The notes below the pieces were generated by a model, which did not search any database, had not been told where the DNA came from, and was given only the letters and a program-made list of their open reading frames with translations. 64,000 bases of DNA, taken from contig CM068841.1 in NCBI GenBank assembly GCA_028554795.2, positions 22,811,308 to 22,875,307 on the forward strand. The letters run 5' to 3'. The translations under genes were made by a program, and so were the position numbers. The stretch is from Sinohyriopsis cumingii (taxonomy: Eukaryota > Mollusca > Bivalvia > Unionida > Unionidae). Each line of letters opens with the position of its first letter. Positions within the stretch are counted from its first letter, which is position 1. Shown piece by piece: positions 10,750-21,186 of the stretch.

Positions 10750-11614
10750 GCCTCTTAACCCCTGGCGATGAGTTTACATGGCAGGAGGTAGTAGCCTACT
10801 GCCGAGCTCTGTAGCGTCAAGGTCATGTATGATACTCTAAAGTGGGTGGTATTATAGAAAGGTAGACAGATGTAGCTCTACAATGATACAAGATAATCTG
10901 GAAGTTCTAGTTGCACTACAAAATACAGAGGGCACCGCTCTGGTGGCCTAGTAGTTAGAGCATCCACCTCAGATGCAGGAGGTCATGTGTTTGATCCCCA
11001 GCCGAGTCATACCAAAGATTTACAAAAATGATACTAACATCTGCTTCGCTTGGCGCTTAGCATTAGGAGGTTAGTGTTAGAACTGGTCAGCCTGGTGTCA
11101 GGATAATGTGACTGGGTGGGACATTATGCTACATGTCTGTGGCATGATGCTTCATTGCTAGACATCACTATAAACTGTCACACGGCAGACATTGTTGCAA
11201 TATGACTGAAAAATTGTTAAAGCTACATTAAAAATCCAAATCACACAGACACACGCACAAAATACAGAGGGAAAAGCCTCATTTTTTGGACCCGATTTTT
11301 TATCCAGCCAAAGTTTACCCATGGTCGGAATCCGATTTTGTGTCCAGATTTTAGACTTTTTGGAATAAAGAGTGGTCTCAATACGAAAAAGATTTGTCCT
11401 TTAAGCAACAAAAAAAACCTCCAACTTTTACCCTTCTGCTCATATGCGAGCGAAATAGCCAATATGAAATGATGTTTCTAACACAACTAGGCATTAGGTT
11501 ATTGGAAAATCACCTAGAAGTTGATGTATTAGGATATATTAATAAATAGCTTTCAGAATGTGTTTCTACTCAAATTGCAGATGAAAACGACAAAAACCTC
11601 CAGGGGTTACTGTG
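10750..11614 (-). mobile_element. piggyBac-like MITE copy 1 (reverse), split by a SINE
   Basis: The two arms (10,750-10,932 and 11,272-11,614) match, in reverse, the intact element at 13,863-14,464. The outer ends read CTCTTAACCCCTGG at the left (about 10,751-10,765) and CCAGGGGTTACTGTG followed by TTAA (11,615-11,618) at the right. The left TTAA is not preserved. No transposase. A SINE-A copy sits between the arms with its own target duplication, so this MITE is the older of the two insertions. Confidence 0.85.
10933..11256 (+). mobile_element. SINE-A copy 3 with 15-bp target duplication
   Basis: Full-length SINE-A. The tRNA-like head has an A-box region TGGCCTAGTAGTTAGAGC and a B box GTTTGATCCCC, followed by the CATACCAAAGATTTA junction, the GTCAGGATAATGTGACTGGG core and a CACACAGACACACGC tail. 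ACAAAATACAGAGGG flanks it on both sides (10,918-10,932 and 11,257-11,271). Apart from that duplication, the interrupted MITE sequence is continuous across the insertion. Confidence 0.96.
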
Positions 11615-11639
11615 TTAAGACTTACTGGGTTATCAACAT

Positions 11640-13140
11640 TATGTGTTTAGGCAAATTTCCCTGGGCGAACATCTGAAATTTTTTAAAGCAGGCACAGCTC
11701 CAGTCCAATCCACAAGCTCCTCACTCGCCAGGTCCATGGCACCCATTAGACTCCCAAAGAATTTTTTTTTTCCATTCTTGGTCCACCATTTGGGTCTTTA
11801 TCCAACCTCAAGAAGTCAGGACTTATTCCATCGTAGGACTTTGTTTACATGGGGTGAACTTTCTCATGAACCAGAACCTAGTCTGGGTTCCTCTGGATCA
11901 GGTAGATCGATTTTCAGTCCGTCACCAGTTGAAACATTTCCTTTATGAAACTAAATCCCATGAGATTTGAACTGTTTCTATCTCATGGGCCTACAATAAT
12001 CATTCCTCATTCCTGTTTGTGACCAGGTTCAACAACAATATTCCCTTTTACATACCTCCTGTCCTGGACTTGATAGCATGGGCAGTAGATGTATTCAGCT
12101 TCCACTAGGATCACATATTCATATCTTCCTTTCCCACTGTTCCTACTGCTGCCACAAGTTCTGCAAAAGTCAGAATTTTCACTGTACAGATCATCCTCAT
12201 CACCCTACTGATCTGCTAGAGCTGTTGATCAATTGACCTAGGTCTCTACCTCATTGGAGGGACCTCCTGTCACAACCTCGAGGATCCCTCCTTCATAACA
12301 GCCCATACATTCTCCACCTTTACACCTGGTTCATCTCAAGCTATCTCTCTTGTCAAGTTGCCATTTGTATCATTTAGCGCTGGAGATCTAGCTTCTACAT
12401 CTAAGTGCTGTGTTGAAAGGTGGAGAATCTTCTGTCAGTGGTGCAGTAGGAAACACATTGATGCTATCTGTCCTTTTGTAACTTTAATTGCTGAATTCCA
12501 TTCCTTCCTTTCTGAGGCCAAATGATATACAATATCCTTTATCAAGGTTCCATCTTCAACACATTTAAGTTCTCTCGGTTCAGATTGGCACATGCTCGAT
12601 CTTTATAAGTATTTTGAGCTCTAGAGACATGTCTACAACTCTCTTATATCCAGATGGAATCTTTCTTGAGTTTTATGATCATTAACCAAAGCCCTATATA
12701 GACCATTGAGTGAAATTTCCTTTCAAGACCTCACACTCAAAACTGTTCCTACTCACTCTCACTTCTACAACGCGAAAAAGTGAGATTCATGCTTGTCTAT
12801 TGACACTGGCTGTCTCTGGTTTAATAGGAATTATGCTTCTGTTTCTCTTCTTTGCCAACCAGGATTTCTCACTAAAAATCAAATTACCTACAGTAGCTTC
12901 TCTACCTGTATAGATCTCGAGTCTCAGTCAAATCTGTGCCAGGGATGATCATGATCCTAGGACACAATATAGGGCTCAGAGAGACATCAGCCTTCTATAA
13001 ATGGCCCTCCCCCTCTATGGTGAGTTCATTTTAGTTTCTGAAATTTTGATCACTTTGACAAGAGCATCAGCCAACCCACCTAATGAACAAATTCAGCTGC
13101 TCATTAGTGACAGGACAATTAATGGCTGCTAATAAAATGT
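11640..13140 (+). mobile_element. DIRS-like tyrosine-recombinase retroelement, broken fossil
   Basis: A broken remnant of the 3' half of a DIRS-type element. The order of recognisable pieces is: a region resembling the segment that joins RNase H to the recombinase (about 11.9-12.3 kb), with short matches such as LPHWRDLL-type text, then the N-terminal helix region of the tyrosine recombinase (about 12.35-12.7 kb), then the recombinase core around 12.72-12.80 kb with the RKSEIHA-type motif that carries the first catalytic Arg, then a weaker C-terminal part. The assignment rests on the motif order known for DIRS elements. It is interrupted several times and looks old. No terminal repeats were found. 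It lies between the two inverted piggyBac-like MITEs. Confidence 0.78.
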
Positions 13141-13745
13141 AGATTGGTGGAGGGTTAAAACTTCTTTTGATAAGGCAGTGCTTGCCTGTTACTATTGCCG
13201 AATGCCCTTCTCCTACCCGACTCTGAAGTCTTGCATAATTGTCTGCAAAAAAGATGTCTACCTTCAGTGCATTGCCATGTGACATGCAGATTGGTGTGCA
13301 GAAGATTATACTGACTTTTCTCTAATCTGTGGGAGGATGCATTTACTTCAAACGGATGGTGAGTTTGTGGCATGAAAATAGGTTAGCTATGCAATAGGTA
13401 CAGGTAAGTATTGCATAATTAAAATTAGTCACCCCCCCAACTGCATTTCAGAAAATGATTATAGCACAGTGCATACATTCCGTGATTTCTGTTGCCATCT
13501 TGCCATTGAATGATGAAGTGTTTTCTTGTCCATGATACATGATTTTCACAAGCTTAAGCTGGTTAGTAATACTATCTGAAGACCCTTTTGATTTGTCGTC
13601 TGATTTGATTTTAGGATAAACTTGTTCCAACTTTTACAGTCTTGTTCAGGCATGTTCTTTCTCCTCCATAAAGCAGGTATATAAATAATATTAGAAACCT
13701 CACAGGTTTAGTAGTTTGACATATTTTACGTTTTCATCATTACAT
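13141..13745. other. Intron, no feature recognised
   Basis: Overlapping 72-codon open frames on the - strand (13,067-13,373) carry no recognisable motif. The texture is less AT-biased than average, so part of it may be more retroelement debris. Confidence 0.35.
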
Positions 13746-14587
13746 TGGGTTGTTGTGGGTTTAATGCCATTTTTCAGCACATGGTAGGCTATACATGTTG
13801 GGCAGTGTATATGATGGAGGAATAACCTGGGAAGAGCAATTCACCCATAGGAAGCTACTTAACCCATTAACCCCTGGAGGTTTTTGTCATTGTCGCCTGA
13901 AATGTGATTAGGAAACACATTTTGGGGGCTATTTCTGAATACATCCTAATACATTGAATTCCAAGAGATTTGCGTAATGCCTAGTTGTGTTGGAAACATC
14001 ATTTTCCATTGGTTATTTTGCTTGCAAAAGAGCAGAATGGTAAAAGTTGGAGTTCTTTTTTTTGGTGCTTAATGGACACCCGTCATTTTCATATCAAGAC
14101 CACTCTTTATTCTAAATGCCCACCTTATCCTACTTTTTGCAAAAGTTCACCTGTCTGTGTGCAGTTCAGACTGGTCTGCCTTAGATCTGAGGTCAAAAAG
14201 TCTAAAATTTGGGCACAAAATTGGATTCCGACCATGGGCGAATTTTGGGTGAAAAAAATAATGGGTCCAAAAAATTAGGTTTTTCCCTGTGTTTTGTAGT
14301 GCAACTAAAACGTCCAGGTTATTTGGTATCATTGTAGAGCTACATCCGCCTATCTTAATATAATGCCACCCACTTTAGTGTATCATACATGACCTTGACA
14401 CTACAGAGCTCGGCAGTAGGCTACTACCTCCGGCCACGTAAATGCGGCGCCAGGGGTTAATGAGTTAAAAGGTTTTTTTCATGTATCCTTGTTGGTTGAG
14501 CTAGAGACTGACCAATACAGGCAGAGGTGAGATGTCATTGATCTGTAAAGGTGAGAACCTTAGACCTCTCTGCCACCTGGGGCCCCT
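13746..14587 (-). mobile_element. SINE-B copy 2 (reverse), split by a MITE
   Basis: Two halves of a reverse SINE-B, 13,746-13,858 and 14,469-14,587. The left half holds the 3' end and body (GGGTTTAATGCCATTTTTCA, GATGGAGGAATAACCTGGG). The right half resumes at the expected position and runs through the tRNA-like head to CTCTGCCACCTGGGGCCCC. The piggyBac-like MITE at 13,863-14,464 lies between them. Confidence 0.9.
13863..14464 (+). mobile_element. piggyBac-like MITE copy 2, 602 bp, complete
   Basis: The ends are 15-bp inverted repeats, CCCATTAACCCCTGG at 13,863-13,877 and CCAGGGGTTAATGAG at 14,450-14,464 (14 of 15 match). TTAA flanks both sides (13,859-13,862 and 14,465-14,468). A TTAA target and a CCC-type terminus are the hallmark of the piggyBac superfamily. 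Aligning the host SINE across the insertion shows that its pre-insertion sequence carried exactly one TTAA. There is no transposase. The open frames inside (13,985-14,278 + and 14,147-14,332 -) have no recognisable motif. Confidence 0.92.
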
Positions 14588-15988
14588 TCATGAGAGTAAA
14601 ACCAGTCTATAATAATTATTCTCATTAAACTTGTATATAATGCATATTGCAAATGATTTGCTGACTATCTGTTTTTTTCTTTGGCCCCTGAGGATAAAAA
14701 TCCAGATCATACCAAGGTATTCTCAAAAACATTTTGATTGGATATTGATGATGACATGCATTGGTAATGTCATATTTTATAATCCTGGTCACCACAGTTC
14801 GAGGGTCCATGTCAAAAGCATGAAACCTTCAAGTTGATGAACTTGATAATTCTCTTTTTTTTTAATTTTTCTTCTGCATGTTTCTTAAAGCTTTTGACAG
14901 ATTTCTTAATCCAAAATTGGCATGAAGTATTATGAAGCAACAACAGTTTATTCAGCAACATGCTCACTTAGCCAGTTTACCTTGGGGACAGCATCACAGT
15001 CATAGGTAATTAGTATTGAGGTTTTCTTTAAAGTTTCCTCATTTGCCAATCAGTCTGACACATAAGCTTATAAGTATCTGTAGACAGGCTTTGGATCAGG
15101 AGTAGATTTATATTGACAGGTTTTGCTACCACTGAGGATGGTTGGAATAATTGTGTAGCTGTCTAAAGGAAATGAGCACTCATTTCCTTCTTCTATTCTC
15201 CCTTTCATGAAATGGAGATTGAATTATCATGTCTTTACTTGTAACAAGATCATTGATTTTCAGTCTTAGAATATGATTATTCCAAAAACTCCTGCTACAA
15301 ACTAGCTTGTTAGGAGGCTTAGTGGATACACTTGACAATTCTCAGTGTTAATGTGGTGTAAATCAATAAAATTATTAGGAGAGAAATATATAAAATGCCA
15401 TAAAAATGTGTTACTTTTAGCATGCTTATGAAATAGCGTAATGACTAAATGTTATTTTTGTCCCCAGCCTCTCCAGTGGCAGAGCATAAATGGTTAGCTT
15501 TATCCCTCTGTGTATTACTGCTTCAGTTTTGTGTTTATGTAGGTATCATTACTGATGATGGATGTCTGTATTCTTTTCATATATTTCTTGCAAGGCCATT
15601 TAAGTTAAGGGTAGAGTTTGCATTTCTCAAAACCCACACAAAAGAATTAGACTAAATTTGACAGAAAGCATCTTTTCCTGAAGCTCTTTAAATTTGTTAA
15701 AATGATGTAAATCTGCCATCAGATAAGGTTGTCATTAAAATTAATCATTATATTAATGCATATAATGTAAAAACAATTTTTGGAAACAACCATTAGTGAA
15801 CTTGATATATATTATGTTGCATTGTTATCTATATTTTAAATAATATTATATACTTAGTCTCATGGCTAAACTCAGAAAAACTTGATACCCAGCATGAAAA
15901 TCTTATCTACAGTGATTGATAACTGTGACTAAAAGTTGAATGGTATCAATTTTTTATCAGTGTCAATCAATTTTCTTTTAAACATTCA
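14588..15988. other. Intron, no feature seen
   Basis: About 1.4 kb without recognisable genes or repeats. A 68-codon frame at 15,449-15,655 starts near a CCCCAG but has no matching donor and no conserved character. Confidence 0.4.
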
Positions 15989-16306
15989 AGAGGTAGCCTA
16001 GTGGTTAGAGAATCCACCTCAGATGTGGGAGGTTGCAGGTTCTAACTCCAGCCTAGTCATACCAAAGACTTATAAAAATGGTACTAAAAGCTGCCTCGCT
16101 AGGTGCTCAGCATTATGAGGTTAGAGTTAGGACTGGTCGGTCTGATGTCAGGATAATGTGACTGGGTGGGACATCATGCTACATGTCTGCATCATGATGC
16201 CCCAGTGCTAGACATCACTATAAACTGCTGCACTGCAGACATTGTAACGATATGACTGAAAAGTTTTTAAAGGTCTGTTAAAAATCCATATCACACATCA
16301 CAAACA
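15989..16306 (+). mobile_element. SINE-A copy 4
   Basis: Near full-length copy: head AGGTAGCCTAGTGGTTAGAG, junction GTCATACCAAAGACTTATAA, core GTCAGGATAATGTGACTGGG, then CACTATAAACTG and a short CACACATCACA tail. Moderately diverged. No clear target duplication. Confidence 0.92.
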
Positions 16307-16365
16307 TATAACATGCAAGGTAGGTACAATATTTTGAAAAGACTTTTAAAAGGGCATAATTCCAT

Positions 16366-16531
16366 CACCATATATACTTGCTCATGAGATGAGTCCAACT
16401 GCAAACTGTACAGACCTCGATCTACTATTGCAGTTACTAGAACAAACAGGATAGACGCTGATCTGCAGTTGCATTATGATAAAACAGATCAGGATCTTTG
16501 TTGTTTGCAGTTTGACTTGACTTATTAGTGC
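16366..16531. mobile_element. MITE-C copy 2 (internally shortened)
   Basis: Left end CACCATATATACTTGCTCAT plus GTCCAACTGCAAACTG. Right end GTTTGCAGTTTGACTTGACT. The inner palindrome of the first half is partly deleted. The second (ATCTGCAGTTGCATTATGAT ... ACAGATCAGGATC) is kept. It lies 60 bp downstream of SINE-A copy 4. Confidence 0.8.
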
Positions 16532-17440
16532 ATAAAGATGTTTATTATATCTTATGCTAAAAATAGGATAACTTTTGCTAGGTAACTCTTCTTTTTAGGG
16601 GTGGGGTTGAGGTTGACCCACGACTTTATCTAGTAGCCACTTTCAAATGTTCTTGCACTTTATTTATATTGAACAGGGCAGGGAGTTGGGGGGGGGGGTT
16701 GCTTTTTAAGGGCACTTATATGACATTATTGCCTGAAACATACAAGGAAATGCAAACTTGGTGCCATTGCCAAGAACACATTGAGGCAGAGGTTGCTTTT
16801 ATTATATTGCTTTGAATATGCCTAGCTGATTCTTCTAGTGATTGAACTACCAGCCAGCTTTTGTTAAATTCCACAGAACAAATTTCGATAATAAAATGGA
16901 GATAAGTATGTAAAGTATGTCCGAATGTGAAATTGTGAATCGGAACATCTTGCTAATGCTAAATTACATGATGCATTACATACAGACATGCTCACTGCCA
17001 GATTTACAATATTTGTGTTACATGAAAGCTTGCATTGTTGTATGTTTTTGTTGACCTAGTGACTGTTGATATCTCTGTCAACATCATAACGTCATTCATT
17101 AATTTGGCTTGCTAATATGGACTGCATTTTCATTGTTGGAAGCAACATGGACCCATTAGCAGCACATTCATTATAGCCAGAAGTGTTTCCTCTTCATAAA
17201 ATGCTTGACGTACTGGTATACTGTATTCCATCAAAGTCTCTGTCGTTTTATTTTTAAAGCTAATTGCATGCCTGATGATAAATAAAAAAAAAACAAATTG
17301 TTACCTTTGATGCTTTGGCCATGTGTCAAATCACCTGACAGAACATACATCTATTAGGACACGAGGCATGTTTTCTCTTGAATGATTTGCCATGTCAGAA
17401 GTTGCAGTATTCTTTTTTTGTTTGCTTGCTTCTGATCTTT
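16532..17440. other. Intron, no feature seen
   Basis: Contains a G tract at 16,689-16,699 and a simple A tract near 17,283, but no gene or repeat-family signal. Confidence 0.4.
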
Positions 17441-17890
17441 ATGTAGTATTCCGACATTATATTGCAGAGAGTATTTTGCCTTATATGAAATGCATGATAC
17501 AGTATTCCCTTATTAAAATGTTGTACATGGTAACCATGGAGTTTATTGCCTTATATGAAATGCATGATACAGTATTCCCTTATTAAAATGTTGTAAATGG
17601 TAACCATGGAGTTTATTGCCTTATACGAAATGCATGATACAGTATTCCCTTATTAAAATGGTGTACATGATAATCATGGAGTTTATTGCCTTATATGAAA
17701 TGCATGATAAAGTATTCCCTTATTAAAATGGTGTACATGGTAACCATAGAATTTTCTTTCTTATGGTGAGACTGTCTTATAATACATTATACAGTAATCC
17801 CTTCTTATAATGTAGTAAAGAGTAACCATAAAGTATACTGATTTATAGTGTGACTGTCTTACAATAATGCAGTACCTATTAAAGTGGTTA
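17441..17890 (+). repeat. Satellite family S1, 70-bp unit, about 4 good copies then degenerate
   Basis: Units begin TTGCCTTATATGAAATGCAT (17,476, 17,546, 17,616, 17,686) and contain CAGTATTCCCTTATTAAAAT and GGTAACCATGGAGTTTA. From about 17,755 the copies degrade to forms such as GACTGTCTTATAATACATTA. The same family recurs at 49.56-50.27 kb. Confidence 0.92.
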
Positions 17891-18048
17891 TATTGTATGT
17901 ACACATCTTAAATATAGTACCTATATTGCAAAAAATTGTACATGACTGTTTTTCAGGGTAAAGACAATGGTTCATATAAAACAGTTAGCATTATAATGGC
18001 GTAGATTATTATCTTTTGGCACATAAACTTATTCATGCTTTAGACACT

Positions 18049-18230
18049 CAACACAAATTGAGATTTATGTGTAGTATATGTTTGTGTTTCTTTCTTTGAG
18101 CATACTCAATCAAATCCAATCAAGCTTTGTGCATTGCGTCAACACAAATTGAGATTTATGTGTAGTATATGTTTGTGTTTCTTTCTTTGAGCATACTCAA
18201 TCAAATCCAATCAAGCTTTGTGCATTGCGT
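18049..18230 (+). repeat. Perfect 91-bp tandem duplication
   Basis: CAACACAAATTGAGATTTAT begins at 18,049 and again at 18,140. By eye the two 91-bp units are identical, so the duplication is recent. Confidence 0.96.
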
Positions 18231-18700
18231 ATCTGACAAAATCTGCTTTTTACCACTCTGATGCCATATTTCTGGTTCGATTTTGATCAGATTTGGAATA
18301 TGGGCTTCCAGACTTGTCCAGTATTTAGTATTAGATGCACACATTAATGAGGTGTTCTTGCATCTCTTTAGTTGAGCTTGTTACAACGATGGAAGCCATT
18401 TTTCTGTTTTGATTTGATCAGACTTGGAATACAGGCTTTTGTCTCAATAATATTTGATTTGATAATCAGTGAGATTCATGCATAGTAATGAAAGAATCGT
18501 GTAGCTTGTTATCACTCTAGAAACTATTTCTGATGAGATATTAATCGTAAAACCCGCTTTGGTATATCATCAAGACTTTAGAGTAGAGATCTGAGTGAGA
18601 CAGATGCATACATATTACCGGTAATGAGGTGATCTTTCAGCTATTTGGTTGAGCCTAATGATGCTATATAGAGCAACTCCTTATATAATTAGATTTTCAT
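18231..18700 (+). repeat. Degenerate direct repeats, about 150-200 bp period
   Basis: Phrases of the type TTTTGATCAGATTTGGAATA (18,281 and again at about 18,410), TTAGTTGAGC / TTGGTTGAGC and ATGAGGTGATCTTTCAGC recur at irregular spacing. Similar phrases reappear at 19.25-19.48 and 20.17-20.38 kb, indicating an old, eroded tandem array that was later interrupted. Confidence 0.6.
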
Positions 18701-19229
18701 CAAACTTGTTAAAAATGATTTACATGTATGTTATGAAGCTGTCAGATGAGTTCAGTTATGGGCAAGATCAGTCAATTAATTAAATAATGAACTTTCAATA
18801 CATATAAGGAATCGAACCGTGATACTTCTTTTCCTGTGTACTGTCATGCTGATACCTTCAAATTTTCAAATGATACTACTGTTTTGACTCTGTGTGCACA
18901 TATATGAAAAGGTCAATGTCATTCTTATTGGCAAAGATACTCAGTTGGAAAGGGAACACAGCTTGACATTAAACTTGCCTTCAGTGGCAGTATATCTACA
19001 TGAACAAAAAGAGAAAGAAAAAAGATACCAGAACTTTAGCCTACATTCTTTTCTTATAAAAGGAAACACCAAATCATTATCATGTGCTTGCACTTTATTT
19101 ACATGACCCAGGGTATAATATAACGTTGTTTGTCTAGCCTACTTTTGAATGGCATTCAACAATGACAAAAGTAACATAATTCTCAATGTCCCCCAAATTG
19201 GATTAATGACTATATTTATGTGCAGATTT
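18701..19229. other. Intron, no feature seen
   Basis: A 70-codon open frame at 18,894-19,106 has no splice or motif support. No repeat family is recognised. Confidence 0.4.
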
Positions 19230-19490
19230 TGACATTTTCTTGTGGTGAGAATTATGTATACCTTCGTGAGATGATCTTGCATTTTTGTTTGCCTAGTTAT
19301 TATGATTTAGGATTTTGATAAGACTTTGTAACTAGGCTGATATCATCAAGATGTTCAGTGACATTTTTTGTGGTGAGAATTATGTATACCTTCGTGAGAT
19401 GATCTTGCATTTTTGTTTGCCAAGGTTTTATGATTCAGGATTTTGACAAGACTTTGTAAATAGGCTTGCATCAAGATCTCAGATACATAC
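19230..19490 (+). repeat. 131-bp tandem duplication, slightly diverged
   Basis: GTGGTGAGAATTATGTATAC and the following CTTCGTGAGATGATCTTGCA occur in two consecutive units (starting at about 19,230 and 19,361), with differences concentrated in the second half. They belong to the same eroded family as 18.23-18.70 kb. Confidence 0.9.
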
Positions 19491-19513
19491 ACTTTTTTAA
19501 GCAAGATCCATGC

Positions 19514-20044
19514 CATAGATGTTAAAAAAGTTAAAATTAAAATAAAAAAACGTAAAAAAAACGCATTTTTTTCTCAATAAATAAAAAACAAAAAAAACGT
19601 TCCAGTAGTTTTTAGGCAACACAAAAATCAATATTTTACTTATTTACATGCTATATACCAGTTTTAAAGTTTCAGTGGTACAAATATGAAAAAATGTCAA
19701 AAGTTTTAAACCGTAGTCCAGATAACATTGAAACTTTTTTCACTCAATGTCGTTATCATCATCTGACTGATCTGACCACGCCTGGCCTACACTACCAGAT
19801 ATCAGCACTATGTTGTAGCATATTTTACGTAAAGTATTGTAGGCTAGTATTATAGATTCTTTATTGATCGATATTTGTTATCTAGAGCAGTGATCTAGAG
19901 TATGACAGAGGACAACCTGTATGACCGATGATAAAAAAAATGGAAGTACCAAATATAAAAAACACAAATAAATAAAAAACGTAAAAAAACGCGTTTTTCA
20001 AGGTAAAATAAAAAAACAAAAGAAAAAAGTTTTTATCATCTATG
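19514..20044. mobile_element. hAT-like MITE, 531 bp, with 8-bp target duplication
   Basis: ATCCATGC flanks the element on both sides (19,506-19,513 and 20,045-20,052). The ends are inverted repeats: CATAGATGTTAAAAAAGT at the left and, read inward from the right, CATAGATGATAAAAACT. The sub-terminal arms are extremely A-rich with repeated AAAAAACG blocks, mirrored as CGTAAAAAAACGCG near the right end. An 8-bp duplication with short inverted repeats points to the hAT superfamily. No transposase is present. Confidence 0.85.
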
Positions 20045-20052
20045 ATCCATGC

Positions 20053-20590
20053 ATATTAATTAGGTTATCAAAATGTCTGAGCTTGTCAGCACTCATTTTA
20101 GCTCATAGTCAAATTTTTTAAATAGTCATGTATCATAAGGATTCTGTATGGGTTTGATTTATAAGCAAGTTTTAGACATTTGTGTGACATAATTTTGTTT
20201 TTGATTGGTTTAACTTTATGCAACTCTGGAGACTAATTTTTTTATTGGATTTTGCCAAACTTTGTAAGTAAGCATAGACCATCATAGATGAGATCTCCAG
20301 ATTTTTATGAGGCATTTATGTATCTGAGCATTTATATTTCTAGACTGCTTCTCATCTAATTTTAGATACCACTCAGTAAATTGGTTTTCATCATCAGGAC
20401 CTTGTGTTAATTTAATTGTGAGCAGGATTTTGGCATTTTAATTATGCCTTTTAACCAGATGATATAAAAATAGGTAAATTAAACATTATGTTAAAGTTCG
20501 GAGTTAGTTTACATACAGTTGTCATGTCATAGTACTACATACATTTTTGTTTATGTTGGTTTTAACTGTAAGCAATTTTAAAACATTGTT
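20053..20590. other. Intron with eroded repeat phrases
   Basis: Holds further degenerate copies of the 18-19 kb repeat family (for example TTTTGCCAAACTTTGTAAGT near 20,245). At its right edge is sequence that may be the 3' tail of the reverse composite element at 20,591-21,186. Confidence 0.4.
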
Positions 20591-21118
20591 GGCTATATGA
20601 TGCCCATAGTGTGTTAAAAGGATACACCATGGCAGCAAACTGGGGCTTTCTTGGGTGGCTATATGATGCCCATAGTGTGTTAAAAGGATACACCATGGCA
20701 GCGAACTGGGGCTTTCTTGGGTGGCTATATGATGCCCATAGTGTGTTAAAAGGATACACCATGACAGCAAACTGGGGCTTTCTTGGGTGGCTATATGATG
20801 CCCATAGTGTGTTAAAAGGATACACCATGGCAGCAAACTGGGGCTTTCTTGGGTGGCTATATGATGCCCATAGTGTGTTAAAAGGATACACCATGGCAGC
20901 GAATTGGGGCTTTCTTGGGTGGCTATATGATGCCCATAGTGTGTTAAAAGGATACACCATGGCAGCAAACTGGGGCTTTTTTGGGTGGCTATATGATGCC
21001 CATAGTGTGTTAAAAGGATACACCATGGCAGCGAATTGGGGCTTTCTTGGGTGGCTATATGATGCCCATAATGTGTTAAAAGGTTACACCATGGCAGCAA
21101 ACTGGTGCTTTCTTGGGT
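20591..21118 (-). repeat. 66-bp VNTR, exactly 8 units, body of a composite SINE
   Basis: Eight head-to-tail 66-bp units, each containing TACACCATGGCAGC and GGGGCTTTCTTGGGTGG on the + strand. The units differ at only a few positions, such as GCAAACTGG versus GCGAATTGG. Because 66 is a multiple of three, long open frames appear on both strands (195 codons + and 224 codons -), made of a repeated 22-residue peptide. These are repeat artefacts. The array abuts a tRNA-like sequence at 21,119. Confidence 0.95.
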
Positions 21119-21186
21119 GGGTATCAATCCTTCAACCCTTGAATTATGAGTCTGATTCTTTACCAACTGAGCATAGGCACTCTCTG
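21119..21186 (-). mobile_element. tRNA-Met-like SINE head joined to the 66-bp VNTR
   Basis: On the - strand this reads GCCTATGCTCAGTTGGTAAA, which includes an A-box TGCTCAGTTGGT. A CAT triplet follows in the anticodon position (ACTCATAATTC), and then a B-box-like GGATTGATACC. The next bases, CACCCAAGAAAGC, are the start of the VNTR unit. It is too degenerate to be a working tRNA. The order head then body fits a tRNA-derived SINE whose body has been tandemly amplified. Confidence 0.6.

Noticed and set aside
15449-15655. Exon beginning after CCCCAG
   Set aside because: No matching donor, no conserved character, and composition like the surrounding intron.
21119-21186. Functional tRNA-Met gene
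   Set aside because: A CAT triplet and A/B-box-like motifs exist, but the arms do not fold properly and the sequence continues straight into a repeat array, as in SINEs.
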